Assembly: GCA_902494585.1 (NCBI GenBank)
Contig: CABUUD010000027.1
Coordinates: 1 to 19,219 of the forward strand
Source of the DNA: an uncultured Collinsella sp.
Lineage (GTDB): Bacteria > Actinomycetota > Coriobacteriia > Coriobacteriales > Coriobacteriaceae
Length of the DNA: 19,219 bases
Reading direction: 5' to 3'
Made by a program: the position numbers and the translations under genes. Of this stretch, positions 10,237 through 17,681 are shown one piece after another (the stretch's first letter is position 1; each line of letters starts with the position of its first letter). The notes below the pieces were generated by a model, which was given only the letters and a program-made list of their open reading frames with translations, searched no databases and had not been told where the DNA came from.

Positions 10237-11622
10237 GTGGATTTAAACAGGCTGATTCTGGGCAAGAGCTACAACTCTACCAAGGTCTTTCGTACGGCCC
10301 AGCATGTGGTCCAGGCCATCCTGCTCGGTGTTGTCGTTCCGGCGCTTATCCTGCTGCTTATCTGGGATTTAACCGATAATCCCAATCCCGTTCCGGGCGT
10401 TGTCGTTATTGCCGGCCTGGTCATGCTGTGCTTCTTTTTCTCGTATGTCTTTGTGGTCCCCGACGACCTCACATCGAGCGCAACCGACCGTACGCTCGCT
10501 ATTGCATCAAAAATATTCGCCTACACGTCGCGCGGCCTTACGCCCGAAGCGGCCCTGGGCGCCTCTAAAATCATCCTGTCCGAGACCATCGCCTCTGCCA
10601 TCTGCTTTACCGATGGCAAACAGGTGTTGGCAAGCTGGGGCGAGGACTCGGCAAAGTGCCCTGCCGGCACCCCGGTCGTGCTCAAGACCACGCTCAACGT
10701 GATCGAGTCCGGCGAACAGAGTGTGTTTTCGCGCGACGCCTCCAATGAGACGGGCGGCTATTTTCCCCGCCTGCGCGCCGGCATTGTCGCGCCGCTGACC
10801 GTGCGCGGGCATTGCGTGGGCACACTCGAGCTGTATTACCCCCGACTGAGCAGCATCGATATGCGCCAGACGGCCCTTGCCTCGGGTTTTGCCGATCTCA
10901 TTTCCACGCAGCTCGCCAGCTTTGAGCTCGAGCGCCAGGACGAGCTCACAGCCCGCGTTGAGCTTCGCGCCCTGCAGTCGCAGGTCGACCCGCATTTTCT
11001 ATTCAATACCATTAGCACGATTGTGTCGCTCGTTCGAACCGAGCCCGACAAGGCGCGATCGCTGCTGATCGACTTTTCCAACTACTATCGTCAGACGCTT
11101 TCTGATTCCGATACGCTCACCACGCTCGAGCACGAGGTGGAACAGGGCACTCGTTATATCAACCTTATGCAGGCCCGGTATGGCGACGGCCGTCTGCGCG
11201 TTTCGGTCGACATCGACTTTGAGGTGCGCGACAGCCTGGTACCGCCGTTTATCTTGCAGCCGCTGCTCGAAAACTGCATCAAGCATGCGCAGCGCGAGAC
11301 CGAGCCGCTTTCTATTCGTGTTAGGGCTTTTGAGACCGATGACGGCTTGGAGATCATCGTCGAAGATGACGGCATCGGTATGAACGAAGAAGTCTGCGCG
11401 CATCTGTTTGAGCAGCATCGCCGAGAGGAGCCCGAGAGCATTACCACCGACGGCTCCGTCAAGCGAGGTTGCGGTCTGGCGCTCTTCAATGTGCTTCAGC
11501 GCATCCATTTCTTTTACGGAGAAGATTCTGGCATGCGCGTGAAGTCCCAGGAGGGCGTGGGAACACAGGTCATCGTTGAGTTGAACGGCGAGCCGCATGA
11601 GCCGGCGCCGCTAACGGTGTAG
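10237..11622 (+). CDS. LytS-like sensor histidine kinase with GAF-like domain (first copy)
   Basis: A 461-residue kinase of the LytS/His_kinase family. Two hydrophobic segments (about 27-43 and 53-74) lead into a cytoplasmic GAF-like region (about 85-230). The His box QVDPHFLFN places the phospho-accepting His at 253. The ATPase domain shows the N box LLENCIKHA (Asn346), EDDGIGM (about 376-382) and GCGLALFN (from 411). The 5TM-LYT sensor of classical LytS/BtsS is absent. A GTG start at 10237 is chosen because aagggg lies 6 nt upstream; the in-frame ATG at 10231 abuts that sequence and is less likely. The LytTR regulator follows after 38 bp. It is clearly paralogous to the kinase at 16266: both share ASGFA, STQLA, ELTAR and PHFLFNT around the His box. 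The ligand is unknown. Confidence 0.93.
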   Translation: MDLNRLILGKSYNSTKVFRTAQHVVQAILLGVVVPALILLLIWDLTDNPNPVPGVVVIAGLVMLCFFFSYVFVVPDDLTSSATDRTLAIASKIFAYTSRGLTPEAALGASKIILSETIASAICFTDGKQVLASWGEDSAKCPAGTPVVLKTTLNVIESGEQSVFSRDASNETGGYFPRLRAGIVAPLTVRGHCVGTLELYYPRLSSIDMRQTALASGFADLISTQLASFELERQDELTARVELRALQSQVDPHFLFNTISTIVSLVRTEPDKARSLLIDFSNYYRQTLSDSDTLTTLEHEVEQGTRYINLMQARYGDGRLRVSVDIDFEVRDSLVPPFILQPLLENCIKHAQRETEPLSIRVRAFETDDGLEIIVEDDGIGMNEEVCAHLFEQHRREEPESITTDGSVKRGCGLALFNVLQRIHFFYGEDSGMRVKSQEGVGTQVIVELNGEPHEPAPLTV

Positions 11623-11660
11623 CACGCGGTTGGATTGAGAGAAAAAGAGGGGAAGCGCAT

Positions 11661-12395
11661 ATGTCCGAAGGCTGGAACATCTTGGTGGTTGATGACGAGC
11701 CTCCCATTAGGGCTGAGCTACGCTATCTGTTGGAAAAGGATACGCGTGTGGGACAGATTGCCGAAGCGGGCAATGTCACCGAAGCCGTGGAGTCGATTCT
11801 GTCGAACAAGCCCGACGTGCTGTTTTTAGACATTACCATGCCCGGTCGCTCGGGAATTGAGCTTGCCGAGACGCTGCAGAACCTAAAGACGCCGCCAGTC
11901 GTGGTGTTTGTGACGGCATTTGCCGAGTATGCGGCTGATGCCTATAACCTCGATGCTGTCGATTACATCGTCAAACCGGTCGAGGATGCCCGCTTGTCAA
12001 AGGCACTCGACAAGATCGAGACTGCCCTGGGCGCTCGCCGTGTCGTCCATGCTCCGCGCCAGCCTTTGCGCCTGACGGTGGATCGCGGGGGCAAAAAGGT
12101 GTTCATTCCCGTGGCGGATGTCTGCTACTTTGAGGCGCGCGCCGATTTTTGCAACGCCGTCTGCGCCGAGGGGACGTACCTGATCAATGAGTCGATTTCC
12201 TCGCTCGAGCGGCGCCTGGCCTCCGAGGGCTTTATCCGTGTCCACCGCAGTTATCTGGTCAATTTGGAAGACGTGCATAATGTCGAGATCGGTTCCACGG
12301 GTCTTATGGAGCTCAGGCTCGATCGCGTAACCTCGACGGTGCCTGTGTCCCGTCGTCGCGCAGCCGAGGTCAAGGCGCACTTGGGGCTTGTGTAG
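11661..12395 (+). CDS. LytTR-family response regulator (first copy)
   Basis: A 244-residue response regulator paired with the preceding kinase. The receiver domain (about 5-125) has the acidic pair Asp11/Asp12, the phosphorylation site Asp57 in LFLDITMPG, Thr85 and Lys105 in VKPVED. The C-terminal LytTR DNA-binding domain (about 135-240) shows FIRVHRSYLVNL and VPVSRRR, typical of regulators that bind paired direct repeats upstream of target promoters. The ATG at 11661 is preceded by agagggga. The downstream phospholipase-family gene is separated by 92 bp with its own possible promoter, so it may be a target or simply a neighbour. Confidence 0.94.
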   Translation: MSEGWNILVVDDEPPIRAELRYLLEKDTRVGQIAEAGNVTEAVESILSNKPDVLFLDITMPGRSGIELAETLQNLKTPPVVVFVTAFAEYAADAYNLDAVDYIVKPVEDARLSKALDKIETALGARRVVHAPRQPLRLTVDRGGKKVFIPVADVCYFEARADFCNAVCAEGTYLINESISSLERRLASEGFIRVHRSYLVNLEDVHNVEIGSTGLMELRLDRVTSTVPVSRRRAAEVKAHLGLV

Positions 12396-12428
12396 GCAGT
12401 CTGCATATCATCGTTTACCGCCGCAGGT

Positions 12429-12455
12429 TTGGCATGACCGTGCGGTGGGCATAAT
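12429..12455 (+). promoter_or_regulatory. Candidate promoter for the phospholipase-family gene
   Basis: TTGGCA (12429-12434) and CATAAT (12450-12455) are separated by 15 bp, slightly short. An 8-bp stem with one G-T pair (12418-12425 with 12441-12448) overlaps the spacer and could be an operator or an RNA fold at the end of the regulator transcript. Confidence 0.35.
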
Positions 12456-12487
12456 GGGTGACATCGAATGAAATCGAAAGGATCATT

Positions 12488-13432
12488 ATGCCCGCGCTCA
12501 TTACGCATCATCTGTTTGGCGAGGAAAGCATCGACCGTCTTCCGCAGGGCGTTATCACGTCCGACGAGGAGCGCATCGCCTTTATCCTGGGAAACCAAGG
12601 TCCCGACCCGTTTTTCTTCCACATGCTCACGCCGCGCATTTCCGACTGCATGTCGCTTGCTCAGGTCATGCACCGCTCGCGCATGTCGCGCCAGTTCTCG
12701 TGCCTGCGCGACGGCGTGTCGCACCTGCAGCCGCGCGATGCCAATCTGGGTCGCGCCTTTGCGCTGGGCCTGCTGTCGCACTATGTGCTCGATCGCAATG
12801 CCCACCCCTTTGTCTACGAGCAGCAGTTTGGCATTGTCGAGTCCGATCCCGAGCTCGAGGCTTCGGGCAGTCAAGTTCATGCCGTGCTCGAAAGCGACTT
12901 GGACGTGCTGATGCTGCAGCTCAAGCGCGATGGGGCTACGGTCGAGGATTATCCGCCGGCGGGCGAGATCGTCACCACCGACCGCATCAATCGCGTTGCC
13001 GGCGTGCTGATGAGCTACGTCGCCGGGCGCGTGTACGGTATCGACATCCCGGCGGGGGAGTACGCCGGCGCCGTAGCCGACATGCAGCTGCTCTACCGCA
13101 CTATCGAGCCGGCCGGTTCGGCCAAGACGCGCGCGATTGCCCTGCTCGAGGGCTTGGTGCACGATTATTCGCTACTCGACGGCCTTGCGCACCGCGTGAC
13201 GACCGAGTTGCCCGAGCGTACCGGCAACCTGGGCCACTTGGCATGGAAGAGCCCCTTTACCGATGAAGTCTCGACCGAGAGCTTCCCCGAGGTCTTTGAC
13301 CGCGCACTGCTCGATTACGAGCTCACCGTCGCCCGCTTTATCGAGACCGGCGATATGGAAGCCGTGACCAACCACGTCAATTACAGCGGTCGCGTGCTCG
13401 GCGCCGACGAAGAGTTCGACCGCGAGGAATAA
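12488..13432 (+). CDS. Zinc-dependent phospholipase C family protein
   Basis: A 314-residue all-alpha protein that I assign to the zinc-dependent phospholipase C family. The support is spaced metal-ligand-like residues: THHLFGE (His7, His8), GPDPFFF (Asp40), SHYVLDRNAHPF (His98, Asp102, His106) and HAVLESDLD (His131, Glu135, Asp137). The order H, D, HxxxD, HxxxE matches the tri-zinc cluster of Bacillus cereus phospholipase C, as known from the family. There is no signal peptide or membrane segment, so unlike the secreted enzyme this one should be cytosolic; it also lacks an N-terminal Trp ligand. Many such cytosolic members have no tested activity, so lipid hydrolysis is an inference. The ATG at 12488 is chosen over the upstream in-frame ATG at 12458 because gaaagga lies 5 nt before it. 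It follows the first two-component system. Confidence 0.75.
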   Translation: MPALITHHLFGEESIDRLPQGVITSDEERIAFILGNQGPDPFFFHMLTPRISDCMSLAQVMHRSRMSRQFSCLRDGVSHLQPRDANLGRAFALGLLSHYVLDRNAHPFVYEQQFGIVESDPELEASGSQVHAVLESDLDVLMLQLKRDGATVEDYPPAGEIVTTDRINRVAGVLMSYVAGRVYGIDIPAGEYAGAVADMQLLYRTIEPAGSAKTRAIALLEGLVHDYSLLDGLAHRVTTELPERTGNLGHLAWKSPFTDEVSTESFPEVFDRALLDYELTVARFIETGDMEAVTNHVNYSGRVLGADEEFDREE

Positions 13433-13651
13433 CAAACCGTTTCAATAAGTTGCGGTGGAATAGTTCCTGAATGAAGCCCCGGAGGGCTAAACAGGAACTA
13501 TTTCACCGCAACTGCCTTGATGGGATGGTGTTTCGCCCTGCGTGTCCGTATGACCGCTCCTGCCCCTTTGCCGAATCCTTACCAGCGCTTCTGCGCAATT
13601 GGGGTACGATGAACTAACTGCATATCGGGCGAATACGAAGGGGCCCTGTCC
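13433..13651. other. Intergenic region with a large hairpin before the MFS gene
   Basis: The first 80 bases are taken up by the 66-nt hairpin described separately. The remainder has no gene. A possible -10, TACGAT preceded by GGGG, lies at 13605-13610, 42 nt before the MFS start, without a clear -35. A short gcgc-ttct-gcgc dyad occurs at 13585-13596. Confidence 0.45.
13448..13513. repeat. 66-nt hairpin with a 22-bp stem
   Basis: Bases 13448-13469 (agttgcggtggaatagttcc then tg) pair with 13492-13513 at every position, one being a G-T pair. The 22-nt apex holds its own 5-bp stem (13475-13479 with 13484-13488) and a CGGA loop. No T-tract follows on either strand, so it is not a standard intrinsic terminator. 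It looks like an interspersed palindromic element or a strong RNA fold at the 3' end of the phospholipase-family transcript. Confidence 0.8.
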
Positions 13652-14911
13652 ATGAAATACACCAAGCTCGAGCGTAACTGGGTTATGTACGATGTGGGCA
13701 ATTCGGCCCTCGTGTTGCTCAATACCTCGGTGGTGCCCATCTACTTTAACGCCATCAATACCGGTGCTTCCTCGGCAGACCTGGTGGTCGCTTGGGGCAA
13801 CGCTCAGACGATCGCCTCGCTGGTCATTGCCATGCTCATGCCCATTCTGGGCGCGCTTGCCGATTACGCCGGCAACAAGATTAAGTTCTTCTTGGGCTTC
13901 TTCCTCACGGGCCTGGTTCTTTGCCTGGCGCAGGCTATCCCAATGTCCGCCATGGCATTTTTGACCGTGTACGTGCTGTGCACCATCGGCCTTAACTCTT
14001 CTATGACGTTCTACGACGCCATGCTGCCCGACATTACCACCGACGAGCGCATGGACGCCGTGTCCAGCTCGGGCTATGCCTGGGGCTACATCGGTTCCAC
14101 CGTGCCGTTCATCATCTGCCTGGCGCTCATCATGGGTGGCCCCGCTCTTGGCGTCCCCACCATGCTGGCAACGCGTCTGTCGTTTATCATCACCGGTGCC
14201 TGGTGGCTCATCTTTACCCTGCCGCTCATTCGCACCTATAAGCAAAAGTACGGTCGCGAGCGCGGTCCCGAGGACACCATCGGCCACATCGTGGGCGGTG
14301 TGTTCTCCGAGGTCGGACACACCATGCGCGAGATCGCCCACAACAAGACCGTGCTGGTCTACATGATCGCGTTCTTCTTCTATATCGATGGCGTCCATAC
14401 GGTCATTTCCATGGCTACCAGCTACGGCTCGGCTTTGGGCATCGATTCTACGCAGCTGGTTCTGGCGCTGCTCGTTACCCAGTTCGTGGCCTTTCCGTCC
14501 GCCATCATCTACGGCAAGCTCGCCGGACGCGTGGGCACGCTCAACATGATCCTGGTGGCGGTCGCCGCCTACATGGGCATTGTGCTGTTCGCCGCGTTCT
14601 TCCTAAAGACCGCCTTCGAATTCTGGGTGCTTGCCATTATGGTCGGCCTGTTCCAGGGCGGCGTGCAAGCGCTCAGCCGTAGCTACTTTGGCCGCATTAT
14701 CCCCAAGGAAAAGTCCAACGAGTACTACGGCTTCTTTGACATCTTTGGTCGTTATGCAAGCGTCATGGGCACTTTCCTGGTGTCGGTCGTCACCTCGCTG
14801 ACCGGCAACCCGTCGCTGGGCGTCCTTTCCATTGGCGTGCTGCTGGTCGTTGGCTTTATGCTGCTGGTCCGCCTGTCCCGCATGACTCGGGCGGAGGAGC
14901 ATGCCGCATAG
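13652..14911 (+). CDS. MFS transporter, Atg22/UMF1-like
   Basis: A 419-residue membrane protein with about 12 hydrophobic segments, of the major facilitator superfamily branch related to yeast vacuolar effluxer Atg22. Characteristic stretches are WVMYDVGNSAL near the N-terminus (residues 10-20), FYDAMLPDI, SGYAWGYIGS, FFFYIDGVHT at the start of the second half, and QALSRSYFGRIIP followed by FFDIFGRYASVMG. A GALADYAGNK loop between segments 2 and 3 corresponds to MFS motif A. Family knowledge suggests export of amino acids or other small molecules, but bacterial members are mostly uncharacterised. gaagggg precedes the ATG by 8 nt. It stands alone, flanked by the 22-bp-stem hairpin upstream and a terminator downstream. 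Confidence 0.85.
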   Translation: MKYTKLERNWVMYDVGNSALVLLNTSVVPIYFNAINTGASSADLVVAWGNAQTIASLVIAMLMPILGALADYAGNKIKFFLGFFLTGLVLCLAQAIPMSAMAFLTVYVLCTIGLNSSMTFYDAMLPDITTDERMDAVSSSGYAWGYIGSTVPFIICLALIMGGPALGVPTMLATRLSFIITGAWWLIFTLPLIRTYKQKYGRERGPEDTIGHIVGGVFSEVGHTMREIAHNKTVLVYMIAFFFYIDGVHTVISMATSYGSALGIDSTQLVLALLVTQFVAFPSAIIYGKLAGRVGTLNMILVAVAAYMGIVLFAAFFLKTAFEFWVLAIMVGLFQGGVQALSRSYFGRIIPKEKSNEYYGFFDIFGRYASVMGTFLVSVVTSLTGNPSLGVLSIGVLLVVGFMLLVRLSRMTRAEEHAA

Positions 14912-15003
14912 GAGCGAGCGGCTATTGTGCCTGTCCGCGGTACTCTTTTGGGGTTATCCACAATAAACATTGCGACTTGCGAGCAATGATTTGCCCAAGT
15001 GGG

Positions 15004-15009
15004 TATGAT
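15004..15009 (+). promoter_or_regulatory. Possible -10 element upstream of the glycosyltransferase
   Basis: TATGAT preceded by GGG matches the -10 consensus at five of six positions. The nearest -35-like hexamer is TTGCGA at 14977-14982, 21 bp away. A transcript from here would start near 15016 and enter the terminator at 15026-15061 almost at once. Confidence 0.25.
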
Positions 15010-15025
15010 GGAATCAGCTAGGTCG

Positions 15026-15061
15026 CGGGGCGTCGCCTGTGTTTGGCGGCGCCCCGTTTTT
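15026..15061 (+). terminator. Strong intrinsic terminator just upstream of the glycosyltransferase
   Basis: cggggcgtcgcc (15026-15037) pairs with ggcggcgccccg (15045-15056), with one G-T pair and a 7-nt loop, followed by five T (15057-15061). It would end MFS transcripts 115 nt after that gene's stop. It also lies only 20 nt before the next start codon, so it may act as an attenuator in the leader of the next operon. Confidence 0.85.
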
Positions 15062-15081
15062 GTGTTGCAGGGAGGGAAGGC

Positions 15082-16269
15082 ATGAACGCCACGGTTGTGA
15101 TTCCAACATATTGGGCGGGCGATGATGCCCGTGCAAACGCTCCCGGCGTCTATGACCACTCGACGAAGCTTAACGCTACCAATCCCGAGCTCGACCGCTG
15201 CCTGGCCTCGCTCGAGCAAGTGCGCGACATTCCGAGGATTATCCTTTTGGTGGTCTGCCCCATCTCGGCTACGGCTGATGTGTCGAAGCGCGTCCACGAA
15301 ATCGTCGACGCGCACCCTACGCTCAAGGTCACCGTGGTTACCAACACCCAGGCATCGCGTATCGCCGACCGTGTGGCGCAGATTGCTCCCAAGGGCTCGG
15401 GCGAGTGCGTGAGCCTGCGCGGATACGGCGCCATTCGCAATATGGGGCTTGCCTGCGCTGCGGTGCTCGGCCACGATGCCGTTGTCTTTTTGGATGACGA
15501 CGAGACCGTTATCGATGCCGACTTTATGAAGCGCGCGACCTATGCACTGGGCCAGCAAACGCGTCAAGGCCTGCCGATTTTGGTTAAGAGCGGTTACTTT
15601 TACGATCGCGACGGATCGCCGTTGGCGCCCACAGACAAGGTGGGCATCTGCCATCGTTGGTGGACCAAACGCATCGAGTTTAATCGTTGGATGAAAAAGG
15701 CGCTCTCGGGCACCCGTATTTCGCGTTCAAACTACGTGTGCGGCGGCCTTGTGGCGCTTCATGCCCGCGCCTTTACCCGTGTGGCGTTTGACCCGTTTAT
15801 CACCCGAGGCGAGGACCTAGATTACCTCTTTAACATGCGCATGTTTGGCTACGACGTGTGGTTTGACAACGAGTGGGTTGTTCGTCACCTGCCGCCCGAG
15901 TCCGAGAAGCGCTCGCCGCGCTTTATGCAGGATGTGTACCGTTGGTACTACGAGCGTGCCAAGCTGACATTTGCCGCGCACCAGCAGGAGCTCGTTCCCG
16001 TCACGGCCGCGTCGCTCATGCCCTATCCGGGCCCGTGGATTTCGCGCGAGCTCGACGACCGCGTGCGCAAGACTGCCATGGTCCGCAGCATGTTCACCCG
16101 CGAGCACGAGGGGTATCTGCGCATCTGGCGTCATGGTATTGACGAGGCCAAGACCTATGCCCGCCAAAACGCCGCAAGCTACCTGCGTTTTCAGAGTTTC
16201 TGGCCCAAGATCATGGACGAACTTTGGCGCGACGCACAACTGATTAGCATCCTGGAGGGGGCTGAATGA
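15082..16269 (+). CDS. GT-A type (family 2-like) glycosyltransferase
   Basis: A 395-residue cytosolic enzyme with no signal peptide or membrane helix. The nucleotide-sugar fold begins with TVVIPTYW (4-11). The metal-binding DXD equivalent is FLDDDET (136-142), the acceptor loop is GGLVALHARAF (221-231), and the likely catalytic base lies in TRGEDLDYLFN (241-251, ED motif). About 90 residues separate the first strand from the DXD region, including an Ala-rich helix. The C-terminal ~130 residues (YRWYYERAKL onward) are helical and unassigned. The donor sugar and acceptor are unknown. ATG 15082 follows gggagggaagg; an earlier in-frame TTG at 15043 lies inside the terminator. Its TGA overlaps the kinase ATG (ATGA at 16266-16269), implying translational coupling with the second two-component system. 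Confidence 0.85.
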   Translation: MNATVVIPTYWAGDDARANAPGVYDHSTKLNATNPELDRCLASLEQVRDIPRIILLVVCPISATADVSKRVHEIVDAHPTLKVTVVTNTQASRIADRVAQIAPKGSGECVSLRGYGAIRNMGLACAAVLGHDAVVFLDDDETVIDADFMKRATYALGQQTRQGLPILVKSGYFYDRDGSPLAPTDKVGICHRWWTKRIEFNRWMKKALSGTRISRSNYVCGGLVALHARAFTRVAFDPFITRGEDLDYLFNMRMFGYDVWFDNEWVVRHLPPESEKRSPRFMQDVYRWYYERAKLTFAAHQQELVPVTAASLMPYPGPWISRELDDRVRKTAMVRSMFTREHEGYLRIWRHGIDEAKTYARQNAASYLRFQSFWPKIMDELWRDAQLISILEGAE

Positions 16270-17609
16270 TCGACCGCCGCGCCCAGCGCGATAATTCAAT
16301 TTCAATCTTTCGCATCATCGCCGTTGTCTGCGCCGTTTGCGTGTTGGCGTACTTTATCTTTGCCCTGGCGACTGGCATTGAGCCGATTGCCACGGTGGTC
16401 GCCTGTGCGCTGCTGTGCATCTTCCTGTGCATCTTTATCTATTTGACGCTCAATCCCGATTCGGTACGCTCCCAGTATACCGAGGAGACGCTTTCGGTTG
16501 CCTCGGCCATGCTCGAGGACATTAAGGGCGGTCTGACGCAGGAATCGGCGCTTTTGGTGTGCCGGCGTATCCTGCCCGAGACACGTGCCATGACCGTTGC
16601 CATCACCGATGAGGGCAACGTGCTGGCCTGCGCGGGCGAGTTCGAGGAAAAGCTGCTGCCCGATTCGCCCATCCACACGCTTGCAACGCGCTACGTCATT
16701 GAGCACGGCATCGTGCAGTCGTTCAACCGCGTGGTGGACGTGGTGGGTTCGGATGGCTCGCACAACCAGGTTCCCGCCGGTATCATCGCGCCCATCAAGG
16801 TGGGCGACCGCACCGTCGGTACGCTCAAGTTCTACTACAAGACCCCGCGCGCCGTCGACCGTACCCAGTATGCACTCGCCTCGGGCTTTGCCGAGATCCT
16901 GTCCACGCAGCTCGCCATCCACGAGCTCGAGGTGCAAAAGGAGCTCACGGCCCGTGCCGAGGTTCGTGCCCTGCAAGCGCAGATCAATCCGCACTTTCTG
17001 TTTAACACGCTCAACACCATTGCGTCGTTTACACGCACCGACCCGCTGCGCGCCCGCGAGCTGCTGCGCGAGTTCTCCTCGTTCTATCGCGCCACGCTCG
17101 ACAACTCGGGGTCGCTTATCCCGGTCTCGCGCGAGGTTGCCCAGACCAAGCGCTATCTGACGTTTGAGAAAGCGCGCTTTGGCGAGGACCGCGTACTGGC
17201 GATCTTCGACGTGTCCGAGGACGTCGAGGACACGCTGGTGCCGGCATTTGTAATCCAGCCAATCGTCGAGAATGCCGTGCGCCATGGTATGGGCGACGAC
17301 GATGCACTGAGGATCGACGTGTCGGTCCACAGGGATGGCGAAGATGCGATTTTGATTGTGGTCGCCGATAACGGCGTGGGCATGGACGAAGGCACCGCTG
17401 CCAGACTGTTTGACGAACGCTCCGCCCGTCCCGACGCCAGCTCCCCGCAGGGCGGCGGCGCCGGTGTGGCCATGCACAATATTTCGGAGCGCATCCATCG
17501 CTTTTATGGACCGCACTCTTATACACGCGTCGAATCGGCCCCGGGCAAGGGCGCTAAAGTGCTCCTGCATCTCGATTTGTCGGAGAGCATCTTCGACATT
17601 CAAGAGTAG
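16266..17609 (+). CDS. LytS-like sensor histidine kinase with GAF-like domain (second copy)
   Basis: A 447-residue kinase with the same architecture as the copy at 10237. Two hydrophobic segments (about 14-34 and 41-62) precede a GAF-like region (about 75-220). The His box is QINPHFLFN with the phospho-accepting His at 243. The ATPase domain has IVENAVRHG (Asn336), ADNGVGM (367-373) and the glycine-rich GGGAGVAMHN (396-405). The classical LytS 5TM-LYT sensor is missing. The start ATG overlaps the glycosyltransferase stop in an ATGA, and cctggaggggg just upstream serves as Shine-Dalgarno. The regulator follows after 72 bp. Expression should therefore track that of the glycosyltransferase. The signal is unknown; the shared GAF-like region suggests a cytosolic ligand or an intramembrane cue passed through the two helices. 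Confidence 0.93.
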   Translation: MIDRRAQRDNSISIFRIIAVVCAVCVLAYFIFALATGIEPIATVVACALLCIFLCIFIYLTLNPDSVRSQYTEETLSVASAMLEDIKGGLTQESALLVCRRILPETRAMTVAITDEGNVLACAGEFEEKLLPDSPIHTLATRYVIEHGIVQSFNRVVDVVGSDGSHNQVPAGIIAPIKVGDRTVGTLKFYYKTPRAVDRTQYALASGFAEILSTQLAIHELEVQKELTARAEVRALQAQINPHFLFNTLNTIASFTRTDPLRARELLREFSSFYRATLDNSGSLIPVSREVAQTKRYLTFEKARFGEDRVLAIFDVSEDVEDTLVPAFVIQPIVENAVRHGMGDDDALRIDVSVHRDGEDAILIVVADNGVGMDEGTAARLFDERSARPDASSPQGGGAGVAMHNISERIHRFYGPHSYTRVESAPGKGAKVLLHLDLSESIFDIQE

Positions 17610-17681
17610 AATAATAGGTTACGGGTTTAACGCTAGTTGGCGGATGCCCGACGTAGTTAGTTGACGAAAGGTTTTATCCCT

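Noticed and set aside
10237..12395. A BtsSR/YpdAB-type pyruvate sensor, suggested by the nearby PFOR gene
   Set aside because: Those kinases carry a 5TM-LYT sensor domain that is absent here, and PFOR is 6 kb away in its own transcription unit.
14954..14962. Perfect DnaA-box sequence TTATCCACA between the MFS and glycosyltransferase genes
   Set aside because: A single copy. A match to TTATNCACA is expected about 0.6 times by chance in both strands of this window, and there is no cluster, dnaA/dnaN gene or AT-rich unwinding region.
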